Shown here one piece after another: positions 15,594 to 27,000 of a stretch of DNA of 64,000 nucleotides. Numbering within the stretch: the first letter of the stretch is position 1; each line of letters opens with the position of its first letter. The stretch covers positions 30,330 through 94,329 of the forward strand of contig CAYVFU010000005.1 in NCBI GenBank assembly GCA_964450495.1. The letters are read 5' to 3'. Position numbers and translations under genes: made by a program. The notes beneath the pieces are model-generated. The model ran no database searches. It was not told where the DNA came from and saw only the letters and a list, made by a program, of their open reading frames with translations. This DNA comes from CALFUK01 sp964450495. Lineage in GTDB: Bacteria > Bacteroidota > Bacteroidia > Chitinophagales > Saprospiraceae.

Positions 15594-18500
15594 ATGAGAG
15601 TGTACCAACTGTTTGGTTTAAAACCTAAAAAACTTACTGAAGCAAAGTCGCTTCTGCGTTTTGGTTGGATTGCCAATTGTCTTTTGGTCGTTCTTATGGC
15701 TTTAAGTACTATACAAGCGAATGCACAGGATTGTGGTAGTGAGGGCCTTGTCTGTAATACCAATCTTCAAATAAGCCTTGATTCGGATTGTAGTTTAGGA
15801 TTAGATATAGATCGCTTTATCGAAAATCCTTTAGAAGGCGTGTCCTATCAAATTGCCTTTTTCAATGAGCATTCTAGACCTATTGATAGTATTACGAGTG
15901 AACATATCAATCAGCTAATAGAGTTTCAAGTCTCTTGTAGCGGTAATACATGTTGGGGAACAATAGCTTTAGAGGCTAATTCTCTGCCTAAATTTGATGC
16001 TCCTTGCCAGATCAAAGAAGGCCAACCCATTTCATTTAATTGCCAAACTTGGTGTGGCGCTGATATTCCCTCTGTCTTTCTTACAATAGAAGATATTCAA
16101 TCCGCAATCACGGATATGTGTGTGCCACTAGTAACCCTTGGTGATATATCAGAAAAAATTATTAGAGAAGGTGACATCTGTGATCCTAATGGACAAGTTG
16201 TCACTATAGTACACGAAGCAAAAGTCTCAACCCATGGTAGAATCGAAGTAGTAGAAATTTTAAGACAATCTGTTAGACAAAACAAAATATCTATCGATTC
16301 GACTGCTGCTAATTTGGCTACCATTCTTTTTCCTCCTACGCAGTTTCTAAATTGTGAAGATGGATTTTCACCAGAAGCAATAGCAGATTCAACAGGCGCG
16401 GTTGAGAATGCATATCCAGTATATTTGGACGAACACAATCTTGTTCCTGATTCAATGTTTAGATGCGATACCTTTGTACTGGAGAATATCATTGGATTAA
16501 GAGATACCGTGTTGCCTACTGACACCATTAATGGTAATGTGATATGGGAATTGCTTACAGTTATTGATAAAGAATTTGAAGATTCTATCAGTTGTGCCAG
16601 ACAACCCATTTTGAATCCTGACAGTACGGTTGTGTTGATTCCCAATAAAATACCTTTAGACAGTCGGACATGTAATTTGATTGCAGGCTTTTCCGATGTG
16701 TCTTTTGATGCATGTGCTAATGGGCAGAAAATAGTCAGAAACTGGTCCATAATTGATTGGTGTGATTCATCCTTAGAAATTAAAGGTTCACAAATCATAG
16801 AAGTTTCTGATCAAGAAGCTCCTGTTATTTTGGAAGAAATTACAGAATTTGATGTGTATCTAGAACCTTGGTCCTGCCAAGCCATCGCTACACTGCCATC
16901 CATATTAGCCGAAGACAATTGTGGTGAAGTCAATGTCAGTTGGTACACAGAAGAAGGGGCAATAGATGGCAACCAAATCTCAGATATTTGGTACGATAAT
17001 TCTCCTGTAGAATTAACCTTGGCCGTATTTGATGACTGCCAAAATATGGAAAGCAGAACCATTTATATAAACGTAATAGACGATACACCACCAGTCGCTA
17101 TTTGTAATACCTCCGTACAAGTGGCATTGACTGCCTCTAGTGTCGAATTTGATAATGGTACAGCAAAATTATTTGCTAAGGATTTTGATGAAGGCAGTAG
17201 TGATCCTCAATGCGGTAAAGTTGAATTTTTCGTTGTTAGAAGAGAAGACTGGCAGAACCCTATTGTAAATTGTAGCGGAGAATTTATAGGTTATGCGCCG
17301 ACATCTTGTTACGCTCAGACTGAGTTGGTTGATTTAGGGGATACTAAGTCTAAGCAGTGCGAATTCAACGGTGAAAATCTTGGAACAGTCGTGACAAAAC
17401 CTGCAGAGTTTGTGAAATTTTGTTGTGAAGATGTTGGCAAACTGATAGATGTCTTTTTTATAGTACAAGATGAAGCTGGTAATACAAATGAATGTTTGGT
17501 TCAGGTTTTAGTGTCTAATGAGAATGGTCCACAACTTGTTTGTGAAGATGCAGTCATTACATGCGAAGATGATTTGCATCTTGTCCCATTACCTACAGTA
17601 ATTGATGGTTCCATTTGTCCTGCTTCTTATCTTCCTTTCCAATTAGCAGACGAGATTGTGGACAGAGCAAATTGTGATTCTATAAAAGTAACAAGACAAT
17701 GGTTTATTGATACAGATAACGATGGAGTCTTTAGTGGAGGTGATCCGCATTGTGCACAAAATATTTATATAACGGGAGCAAGAGATTTTGATGATGTCCA
17801 GTTGGTATGCTCTGATATAGAATTGCCATGTACGACAACACTCGATGATTTACCTAAACCCTCTATTGATGGAAATAATTTTTGTATTTGCGATGAAGAC
17901 CTTATAAGGATTTCTGAAAGTACATTAAGCAATAATCTGTGTACTCAGGATACATTATATGTAAATTGGTTTTTTGATGCGAATGATGATGGCCTTTTCG
18001 ATCCATTCGAATCCACATGTATGCAAGCGATTGCATTGACCACGGATGCTTCCATGTTCACAATCCTTTGCGAGCCTGTGACAATCTCTTGTAATGAATC
18101 GATCGCTGAGGTAACAAGGCCAACAGTAGAAGGCACACCTGATGCTTGCTTATGCCCAGAAGAATTTCTGAAAGTTGACTCTGTAGAGGAGTTTCGTAAC
18201 GATTGCGAACAAGAATCCGTGCAACGTTCTTGGTATATAGATGTCAATCAAAACAATCAAAGGGATGAAAATGAGGACTCTTGTATTCAGGAGATTTTTA
18301 TAAACTACACTGATGTGGATTTTTCACTGTCATGCAATGATGTCGAATTGCAATGTGGTCAAGATTTGAATTCTGCTGTAGAATTACCTCAAATTATTCA
18401 AAATGGCGGATGCTCTTGTGATGCACAGCCTGCTTTAATTTTAATTGGAGAACAAACAGACTTAAATGTATGTGGAGTTGACCGTATAACGAGGAGTTAT

Positions 18501-21500
18501 TATTTAGATCTTAATGGTAATCAAATGGTTGATGTAGATGAACCGCAGTGTGATCAAGCCATTACGATAAATAACATGCAACAGCCAATAACGATTAGTT
18601 GTGATAATGCGACTATAGATTGTTTTGATCAATTGGACGGATTATTTATTCCAACCATTGAAAATCAAAATACTTGTGGCTGTACTTCTCCACAATTAGA
18701 ACTAAGAAATACAATAAATCTCGATGGTGTTTGTCTTGGTGATATCATTACTAGAGAGTGGTTTGTTGACCTTGACGGGAATAGACAATTTGATCAAGGA
18801 GAACCTGCTTGTATCCAAGAACTCACCGTTCAAGTAGAAGGTGACAATCCTAGCGCTGACCAATCCATGGTGTTCAATTGTGGACCAGCGATTTCAGTGT
18901 CGTGTACAGATAATTTAAATGCGATAGCTGCACCGTCTTTAATGGTGTCTGATGGATTTTGCGATTGTAGTGATGTCGATATTATTTTGTCAGCTACTTC
19001 TGAATCAACAGAGGGAATATGTGTCGGTGACACCATTGTTAGAATGTTTTTTGCAGATTCTAATAGCAATGGTACTTTGGATAATGCCGAACCAACTTGT
19101 GAGCAAGTATTAGTAATTGTAGGGTCACAATTAACGGATATAGTATGTCAAGATCAGACCATAAATTGTACCACTAGTCTTGCGCAAATTCAAGCGCCAA
19201 CTGTTCAGACTACTGGTTTTTGTGCTTGCGATGATTTACAACCCCAATTGATAGCTTCAGATGATACAGACAATCTCTGTTTTGGTGATCAGTTTACAAG
19301 AACATATTTTATTGATGTAGATGGTGATGATTTTGCTGACGAAGATGAGCCAACCTGTATCCAAACCATATCGATCAACACTCAAAACATTATGGTTGAT
19401 TTTGAAGATTGTGATACGCTTACTCTCAGCTGTGATCAGAATATCAACAATTTTCCGCCTACTGTAAATGCACAACAAGGTATTTGTGCTTGTAATAGGG
19501 ACTTTGATTTAACGCTTAGTGGTGGCAATCTAGAAGAAAATATTTGTCCTGGAGAGACGATGATTAGAGAGTGGTTTATCGATTTAGATAATGATGGAAT
19601 TCAATCTAATGACGAACCAGCATGCGCACAAGTAATTATTGCAGCCGATTTTGAAGTGATGAGTTTAGTATGTGAATCATCAACGGTGAGTTGTCTAGAA
19701 AGGAATGCACCTTTAAATCCACCTGTAATAGAAAATATGGAGATGTGTGATTGTGATGATATTGATATTATATTGTCTGTGGAATTTGGAGCTGACGACA
19801 GATGTCCAGGAGATACCTTATTTCGAGAATGGTTTGCAGATTTGAATGCTAACTCCTTGATTGATTCTGATGAACCAACCTGTCTTCAAGAAATTATCCT
19901 TGTTGATGATAACCCTGTAGTTAGCTTTGATTGCTCACCTATCAGAGTTTCCTGTTTTAGTGAAATTGATAGCTTATTACCACCTCAGATAAATGTAGAT
20001 AACAGCTGTGGTTGTTCAACTTTTGAAGCAGAATTATTGAGTGATGGTTTACTCGATTCTTTATGTGCAGGTGATACGACCTCAAGAATGTGGTATATAG
20101 ATATTGATGGTAATGATTTCGCTGACGAAGATGAACCGTTCTGTCTTCAAGAGATAGTTGTAACATCACGACAACCAGCGACTGTTGAAAATTTTGAACT
20201 TGATACAGTAGTCATAAATTGTCAAACAGATATTGACTCTCTTGTACCTAATGCAATGTTAACATTGGGTTTTTGTGATTGCAACGCAATTACAAATTTA
20301 GTTCTACTAGATACAATGGACATAGAGTTTTGTGTCAACGACACATTTAGTAGAGAATGGATAATTGATTTGAATAATAATGGAGTTAGAGATCCTTTAG
20401 AACGAACGATCACTGAAGTACTTAGGGTAGAAGCATCTGACTCATCATTTGCAGTCAACTGTGAAGATCAATTTTCTGACTGTTTAGTAGAAGAGGTCCC
20501 AGCATTAGTACCTAGCATTACTGCAGAAGATGGGTGTGTTTGCCCAGATATTCAACCTTTAATTCTCCGCCAGTTTGGTGCAGAGGACAGATGTGTTGGA
20601 GATACCTTATTTAGAGAATGGTACGCTGATATAAACGCGAATAGTAATTTTGATAATGGAGAGCCAACTTGTGTTCAGAATGTCATATTGATGGACGAAT
20701 CTTCAACCTTGACATTAGATTGTCCACAAGTGAGCATTACCTGTGATACACAAGCTGACTCTATACCTCTACCGACAATCCTATCAGAAAGTGCATGTGG
20801 ATGTATGAATAATGTGTTGACTTTATTAAGGGATGGCTCTATCGGTGGCATCTGCTTTGGGGAATCTTTTACAAGAGAGTATTATTTGGATATGAACAGT
20901 GACGGTGTTCCGCAAGATGATGAAGCATTTTGCAGGCAGATTATATCTGTGGATGGAGCTGTGGATGATATGACATTTAATTGCGAACCACAAATGATTC
21001 AATGTACCGATACGTTATCTCAAATAGCGCCACCAGAGATTAACGCGATTGGTATTTGTACATGTAATCAATTTAATTTGTCTATTGCAGAAGTAAGTAT
21101 ACCTGCCAGCATTTGCGAGGGAGACACTATTATCCAAAGATGGTTTGCTGACACAAATCCAAATAACCAGTTTGACACTTTAGATATCTTTTGTGATCAG
21201 ATATTGATATTGGAAGAGCCAGAAGAGTTTATATTCAATTGTGATACAGTTTCAGTCACATGTGATCAAGATTTATCCTTGTTAGTCCCTCCGACATTCA
21301 CAGCACCAGGATTATGTAATTGTAGTGATTTGTCAGTATTACTAGCAGATATTTCTGATGTCCCAGATATGACCTGCATTGGGGACGAAATAATTAGAAC
21401 ATGGTATATAGATGAAAATGAAGACGGGAGTTTTCAAGATGAAGAAACGACATGTGAGCAAGTACTCATGTACATTGGTGATGAGCAGTCATTTAGTATA

Positions 21501-23786
21501 AGCTGTGATACGTTTTTTGTGGATTGCACTGACAGTATTGCTATGATAGACCTGCCAACTCTTATGCCTCTAAGCGACTGTGTTTGTGATTCTATTGATT
21601 TAATCATGTTAGATGATGAAGACTTAAATCTTTGCCCTTTAGACACAACATTTAGATTGTTCTTTGGAGATGTCAACAATGATGGATTACTTTCTGAAGG
21701 GGAGCCAAACTGTTCGCAAGTGATCATTGTCAACGATACAGCAGATAAATTTGATCCTTTGACAATTAAGTGGCCTGCGTCTTTTATAGGTGAATCCGAT
21801 AATGGAGTACTATTGACATGCAGTAACGATACAGTTTTTGCAAATCGTGAAATGATCATAGGGAACGATCCGATGAGTTGTATGCCAGCAGATTTTACAC
21901 CTCGACCATTTTGGTGTGAAAGCGATTGCGACTTAGTGACATTCTCAGTTCAGAGCGATACGATTATGAACATAGCTTCGTGTCCTTCAATAACGAATAC
22001 ATTCACTATAATCGATTGGTGTACATTCGATAGTGAAGTAACTGACAGCACAGAAGTTGATTCTGATAGCTTTGAATTGGTCATGGATTTAGCACAAGAA
22101 GATTGTGGCTTGTGTCCTACTATCCCAGATACATTGTATACAAGATATGCGCAAGTAGATGTTGATGGATTTTATCAATATACGCAAGAGATAAATATTG
22201 TTGATAACGAACCACCTGTGGTATCAATTATGCAAGACACTATCATTGTCAATGTAACTCCAAATGACACGACTAACATTTGTACAGGTTCGATTGACGT
22301 CACAGCTAATGCAGTGGATATGTGTGAAGGTGCAGAAAGTGACCCCGAATCTATTCAATGGACCATTCGTGTCGTAGATGAAAATAGAGCACCTGTGATT
22401 TCTGAATCCGGTGATGCGATTGAAATTAGAGCAGGAGCTATGGCATCAATCAATAGTAGAGAGGGAATGCCTGGAGATACCTTTAGTATCGTTTGGACAG
22501 TAAGAGATGCTTGTAACTCAGCCAGCATTACCGAGACAAAAGTAATTTTTGTCGATTCCTTGGCTCAATGCGATACCACTACCATGGACAATGGTCTGAT
22601 TGGTGGAGTTGTTCATACGGAACTAGGAGAGTCTCTACAAGGAGCCTCTATTACCTTAAATGGAAATGAAATGGAAACTGCAAAAATAGAGACTACCTCA
22701 CTTGCTGGTAGATATATGTTTCACAATAACAATATGGCTTCAGATTATGCAGTTTCTGTAGCTAAAGAGGACGCACATGCCAAAGGTATTTCTACAGCAG
22801 ATGTGATTACTATTCACAATCACATTACTAAGGAAGATCTGCTCGATTCGCCATATAAATTAATTGCTGCAGATGTGACAAACGATACTAAAGTCAACAT
22901 TGATGATATAGTAGAATTGAAACAATTGATTTTAGGAACAAAACAGACATTTGTCAATAACGATGCTTGGAGATTTATAAGTGACCACAGTCAATTCTTT
23001 GATACAACTAACCCTTGGCCATTTGTAGAAACAATGGAAATTAGAGACTTTAATGCAAGTATGATGGATGCCAATTTTACTGCCGTTAAAATTGGTGATG
23101 TTACTGACGATGTGATGAATACTACTGAAGCAAGACAGCATCAAGAAATTACGCTATTCATTATTGATAAGGCTGTGATAAAAGAAGAACCATTTTCTGC
23201 AGATGTTATTATGAGCTCTACCAAAGAAATCGTTGGATTACAAGGAACAATCTCGACTTTAGACTTGGTGGATTTAAATATCTCAAGTGAAAAAATAGAC
23301 ATAGATAAATCAGATTATAACTACACTTCAAATACCTTTAGCTATAGCTTTCATAAAATCCAAAATAAGAAAACGGATCTCCTGTTTACACTTACAGGAA
23401 TGCCAGTAAAAGAAGGTTTTTTATCTGACTTTTTAACATTCAATAACTTGGTAACAAGAACTGAAGTTTATGGAGTCGATGGGGTTATTTACAATGTGAA
23501 TATTGAGTTTGTAACCGAAAAACCTTCTTTTAGTGCTGGTAATTACACCCCTAATCCATTTACGGAAATAAGTACAATAGACATAGAGTTGCCATCTCAA
23601 GGTAAATTGAATTACTCAATATACTCAGCAACTGGAAGATTGGTAAAGCAAGATGAGATATACTTGCAAGCGGGTAAGCAGCAGCTATCAATAGCCAATA
23701 AAGACCTTACAGGTAATGGCCTCTACACAGTTGTATTCGAACACAAAGGATCTAGGCTAGCAAAAAGGGTAGTGCTGATTGATTAA
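15594..23786 (+). CDS. Giant T9SS-exported surface protein with 16 cysteine/aspartate repeats
   Basis: About 2730 residues; ATG 15594 chosen, with TTG 15576 as an alternative six codons earlier. A signal segment (WIANCLLVVLMALSTIQANAQ) is preceded by a long basic n-region. Order of parts: a cysteine-paired head module (15730-16000); a HYR-like region (16650-17530); sixteen units of about 88 residues (17535-21755), each with about six Cys and an EF-loop-like D-x-[DN]-x-[DN]-G segment; a tail scaffold with IKWP and DWC motifs (21756-22560); a regulatory beta domain; a type I dockerin (about 22785-22940); a cohesin-like domain (about 23145-23520); and a T9SS type A sorting domain (NYTPNPFTEISTIDI to the end). 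It is probably a cell-surface adhesin or matrix protein, Ca-stabilised; function is inferred. Confidence 0.88.
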   Translation: MRVYQLFGLKPKKLTEAKSLLRFGWIANCLLVVLMALSTIQANAQDCGSEGLVCNTNLQISLDSDCSLGLDIDRFIENPLEGVSYQIAFFNEHSRPIDSITSEHINQLIEFQVSCSGNTCWGTIALEANSLPKFDAPCQIKEGQPISFNCQTWCGADIPSVFLTIEDIQSAITDMCVPLVTLGDISEKIIREGDICDPNGQVVTIVHEAKVSTHGRIEVVEILRQSVRQNKISIDSTAANLATILFPPTQFLNCEDGFSPEAIADSTGAVENAYPVYLDEHNLVPDSMFRCDTFVLENIIGLRDTVLPTDTINGNVIWELLTVIDKEFEDSISCARQPILNPDSTVVLIPNKIPLDSRTCNLIAGFSDVSFDACANGQKIVRNWSIIDWCDSSLEIKGSQIIEVSDQEAPVILEEITEFDVYLEPWSCQAIATLPSILAEDNCGEVNVSWYTEEGAIDGNQISDIWYDNSPVELTLAVFDDCQNMESRTIYINVIDDTPPVAICNTSVQVALTASSVEFDNGTAKLFAKDFDEGSSDPQCGKVEFFVVRREDWQNPIVNCSGEFIGYAPTSCYAQTELVDLGDTKSKQCEFNGENLGTVVTKPAEFVKFCCEDVGKLIDVFFIVQDEAGNTNECLVQVLVSNENGPQLVCEDAVITCEDDLHLVPLPTVIDGSICPASYLPFQLADEIVDRANCDSIKVTRQWFIDTDNDGVFSGGDPHCAQNIYITGARDFDDVQLVCSDIELPCTTTLDDLPKPSIDGNNFCICDEDLIRISESTLSNNLCTQDTLYVNWFFDANDDGLFDPFESTCMQAIALTTDASMFTILCEPVTISCNESIAEVTRPTVEGTPDACLCPEEFLKVDSVEEFRNDCEQESVQRSWYIDVNQNNQRDENEDSCIQEIFINYTDVDFSLSCNDVELQCGQDLNSAVELPQIIQNGGCSCDAQPALILIGEQTDLNVCGVDRITRSYYLDLNGNQMVDVDEPQCDQAITINNMQQPITISCDNATIDCFDQLDGLFIPTIENQNTCGCTSPQLELRNTINLDGVCLGDIITREWFVDLDGNRQFDQGEPACIQELTVQVEGDNPSADQSMVFNCGPAISVSCTDNLNAIAAPSLMVSDGFCDCSDVDIILSATSESTEGICVGDTIVRMFFADSNSNGTLDNAEPTCEQVLVIVGSQLTDIVCQDQTINCTTSLAQIQAPTVQTTGFCACDDLQPQLIASDDTDNLCFGDQFTRTYFIDVDGDDFADEDEPTCIQTISINTQNIMVDFEDCDTLTLSCDQNINNFPPTVNAQQGICACNRDFDLTLSGGNLEENICPGETMIREWFIDLDNDGIQSNDEPACAQVIIAADFEVMSLVCESSTVSCLERNAPLNPPVIENMEMCDCDDIDIILSVEFGADDRCPGDTLFREWFADLNANSLIDSDEPTCLQEIILVDDNPVVSFDCSPIRVSCFSEIDSLLPPQINVDNSCGCSTFEAELLSDGLLDSLCAGDTTSRMWYIDIDGNDFADEDEPFCLQEIVVTSRQPATVENFELDTVVINCQTDIDSLVPNAMLTLGFCDCNAITNLVLLDTMDIEFCVNDTFSREWIIDLNNNGVRDPLERTITEVLRVEASDSSFAVNCEDQFSDCLVEEVPALVPSITAEDGCVCPDIQPLILRQFGAEDRCVGDTLFREWYADINANSNFDNGEPTCVQNVILMDESSTLTLDCPQVSITCDTQADSIPLPTILSESACGCMNNVLTLLRDGSIGGICFGESFTREYYLDMNSDGVPQDDEAFCRQIISVDGAVDDMTFNCEPQMIQCTDTLSQIAPPEINAIGICTCNQFNLSIAEVSIPASICEGDTIIQRWFADTNPNNQFDTLDIFCDQILILEEPEEFIFNCDTVSVTCDQDLSLLVPPTFTAPGLCNCSDLSVLLADISDVPDMTCIGDEIIRTWYIDENEDGSFQDEETTCEQVLMYIGDEQSFSISCDTFFVDCTDSIAMIDLPTLMPLSDCVCDSIDLIMLDDEDLNLCPLDTTFRLFFGDVNNDGLLSEGEPNCSQVIIVNDTADKFDPLTIKWPASFIGESDNGVLLTCSNDTVFANREMIIGNDPMSCMPADFTPRPFWCESDCDLVTFSVQSDTIMNIASCPSITNTFTIIDWCTFDSEVTDSTEVDSDSFELVMDLAQEDCGLCPTIPDTLYTRYAQVDVDGFYQYTQEINIVDNEPPVVSIMQDTIIVNVTPNDTTNICTGSIDVTANAVDMCEGAESDPESIQWTIRVVDENRAPVISESGDAIEIRAGAMASINSREGMPGDTFSIVWTVRDACNSASITETKVIFVDSLAQCDTTTMDNGLIGGVVHTELGESLQGASITLNGNEMETAKIETTSLAGRYMFHNNNMASDYAVSVAKEDAHAKGISTADVITIHNHITKEDLLDSPYKLIAADVTNDTKVNIDDIVELKQLILGTKQTFVNNDAWRFISDHSQFFDTTNPWPFVETMEIRDFNASMMDANFTAVKIGDVTDDVMNTTEARQHQEITLFIIDKAVIKEEPFSADVIMSSTKEIVGLQGTISTLDLVDLNISSEKIDIDKSDYNYTSNTFSYSFHKIQNKKTDLLFTLTGMPVKEGFLSDFLTFNNLVTRTEVYGVDGVIYNVNIEFVTEKPSFSAGNYTPNPFTEISTIDIELPSQGKLNYSIYSATGRLVKQDEIYLQAGKQQLSIANKDLTGNGLYTVVFEHKGSRLAKRVVLID
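17535..21755 (+). repeat. Array of 16 cysteine/aspartate-loop units
   Basis: Sixteen tandem units averaging 264 bp. Each begins with a C-x(6)-C pair, has a C-x-C or single C near the middle, then CxGDT-like, REWF[IAV]D followed by D/N-rich loop (for example DLDNDGIQSNDEPAC), then Q and a hydrophobic strand. Unit 1 starts LVCEDAVITC and unit 16 starts ISCDTFFVDC. Units are divergent in sequence but keep Cys and Asp positions. The other two giants hold a single copy each at the equivalent place. Confidence 0.85.
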
Positions 23787-24034
23787 TTGAGACAGCTTCC
23801 CATGTAGGTGAATTCTGTAATTCAACCAATGATATTAGGCCTGCAATGCCTGTTTATGGTACTTATTGCAATTATATATATGTACTTTATATCTTCAATT
23901 TAAAGCCTCATTTCCTATATATTCTATAAATTGTGTTCAGGATTTCTTCGGATTTCCAGCATATAAACTCAATTATACAAAACAACCATGGGGATGATAT
24001 TAGCAGACAACTGTTGATAATTCTGCAATGGTTT

Positions 24035-27000
24035 ATGCAATGTAGAATGTGTGAAGGTCTGAAATATGGTGTCACTCGTATAGTGTTATCGCTGTCCTTA
24101 GCGGTAGTCTGCATATTCCAAACTGCTATTTATGCTCAATGCATCACAGAGAATACCTCCGAATGGACAAGTATTGGTAGCGATGCTTTCATAGCAGATA
24201 TTGGTAATGATGTTTCTGTGCAATTATCAGTTACGACTCCTGGACTTTCTTCTGTGGAAAATGTTAGTACCACTTCAGTATTAACAAGTACAAATCCAAA
24301 CTGGTATAGTGAAAATGTTGCTGGTAATCCATCTCTGCAACTACGTTTGGTTTGGGACATCATAGCTGAGTCCCAGTTGGATGATATTGATAATCCAGCA
24401 GATGACAAGGAAACAGGTACAATCACAATTACCTTTTCTGAACCAGTCAATTGTCCGACAATCCATGTAGACAGAATAGGAGGAGCAGGGTCTATTAACT
24501 CACCTGTCGGAATTTCAAATTCTGCAATATGGACAGTAACCACTCCGGGCATTACCCTGCAAAAACCAGCAGGTACAGGGACAGATGGCTTTGTTGTTAC
24601 ACCAACTTCTTTTTTCAAACAACCAGATTTACCAAATACCAATTCAACTGCTACTGGAGGATTAGCTTCACAAACGGCAACGTCTGGCGCAGCAGCAGGC
24701 TCTGTAAAATTAATGTCTTCAATGCCTATTACTCAAGTGACTTTTGATTGGACAGGTGTAGGCGTAGAGGGTATTGGAGCAGATGAATTGGAAATTGCAA
24801 TAACTGGCCAACCTGATTGTTTTCCACTCGCTATGCTTGATAAGTCAGTTGATGACATTCGGCCGATGACAGATGGTTCATTCGAAGTGGACTATGTCTA
24901 TTCGATTGAGAATGATGGAGATACAACACTTACTACTATTTCTTTAATTGATGATATCTCTTTTAGACTTGGTTGTGCTTTTCAAACCATAAGTAATGGT
25001 CCTATTATAACAATGCAAAATAACTCAGGCTTAAGTATTCTCCCAACTGAAAATACGCTTTTTGATGGAATAAGGCTCTCCAATTTCTTTATTGGCAATG
25101 ATGGGGTTCTCCAAACAGGAGATAGAATCGAAATACGTTTAACAGTCTTGATAGACCCAAATTGCATTGGAGTTCCAACGCCTATTATAAACATTGCAAA
25201 TCTAAATGGATTAGACCCATTTGGCACCACTATAGTAGCATCAGCTAGTGATACTTTATCTATTCCAAGAATTAGTCTGTCAAAATCTGCAGACATTTCA
25301 GGGTTTTCCACACCAGTAATTCCAGGAGATGTAATTCAGTATTCATTTGAAATATGTAATACTGGAAACAGCGTATTACAAAACGTACAAATTAACGACC
25401 CTTTAATTGGACTCATTATTTCAAATCCTCCAAGCTCTGTAACAATCGGACCAGGTCAATGCAATACAAGTGGTTTTACCGCTGTTTACCCCATTCAAAC
25501 GCAAGATTTAATTAGAGGATTTTTAGATAATCAGGCAACAGTAAGTGCCACTGCAGAAGATGGATCTGTTGTGACGGATTTGTCTGATGATCCATTTGAT
25601 ATGGAAAATCTAGATGGTAATGGTGATGGTGATCCGGATGACATCACTACTGTTTTATTTGATCCTTCGTCTTCCATCTCAATCATTAAAACTGCCGATT
25701 TAAGTTTATTACAAAACCCTACAACACGAGGGAATGAAATAATATATCAATTTGAAATTTGCAATACAGGTAGTTTACCCTTAGATAATGTACTTGTCAC
25801 GGATCCATTAGTCACAGTGATAGGTTCTGCAATTTCACTGGAACCAGGCACTTGTAATTTGACAGGCTTTACTGGATCATATGTCATTACTCAGCAAGAT
25901 ATAGACGGCGGATTGATTGCCAACACTGCTATAGTCAATGCACAATCTGTCACTGGAGAATTCGTGACGGATAACTCTCATGTTGAAGTGTTTTTGGACA
26001 TGGTACCTCAAGTTGAGCTTCGTAAAAGAGCCATTACAACTGGCGTCCAAAATCCGACAGCAGTCGGTGATGAAATCACCTACGAATTTGAAATATGTAA
26101 TACTGGTAATGTTGTTCTTTTTAATGTCTTGATTGAGGATCCATTGACAAATGTCACAGGGCTACCATTAACCTTGGGAGTTGGTGCATGCAACAGCACA
26201 AGCTTTATAGAGAGTTACACGATCACTCAACAAGATTTGAATAATTTGTCGGTAACCAATTCAGCTACTGTTACCGCTACTAACAGTTCTGGCTTGATAA
26301 TATCAGACCTGTCAGATGATCCTGACTCTAATTTACCTGGAGACAATGATCCTACAATTGTTCCTCTATTTGAATGTATGTTGTCAATAGGAGAGTTATC
26401 TGCTGTCTCTGATCAATGCATAATGCCAGGTCAAACAATTGCAATTAATACTACACAATTGACTCCAAATGAATTACCAGATGAGTTTGAGGTGTTGTAT
26501 CTGTTGTCAATAGAAGAACAGCAACAACAAAAGATATTGGCCATTGGTCAAACACCAAATTTTCAAATTACTGAAATCGGGAATTATTCGATCCATATTC
26601 TTCTGGCAGAAGTATCGAATCCAATGAGCAGCAGTTATCTTAATCCTTCTCTGATCATTCCGAGGGCAACAACTCTTTCGGACTTGCAATCTATAATTGA
26701 TCAAAATGCAATCTGTAGTTTGTTGGATTTAAATGGTGAAGAATTTTTAGTGTCAGAACAGCCTCGTGTTATATTACTTCCTACGTTTATAGTGTGTAAT
26801 AGTGATGAATTATTGATGCAGACTGTTGTGCGCTTTGATGAGTTGTTTACATCAAATCCATTAGCAGGAATTTGGAGCGAGGATAGTCAAGATATCACAG
26901 TTACTGATTCATTTGACTTTGCTGGTTTTGAAGCTGGAGATTATGTGTTTAATTTTATATCTACATCAGCTATCGATCCTTGTGTGAATGTGGAAGCATC

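Noticed and set aside
16097..16798. 233-codon antisense frame in the first giant gene
   Set aside because: The sense strand encodes conserved cysteine-rich domains shared with two paralogues; the antisense frame has no recognisable features.
23933..24034. GTG start for the second giant
   Set aside because: The extra 34 residues are not like a signal peptide n-region, and ATGs at 24035 or 24047 fit better.
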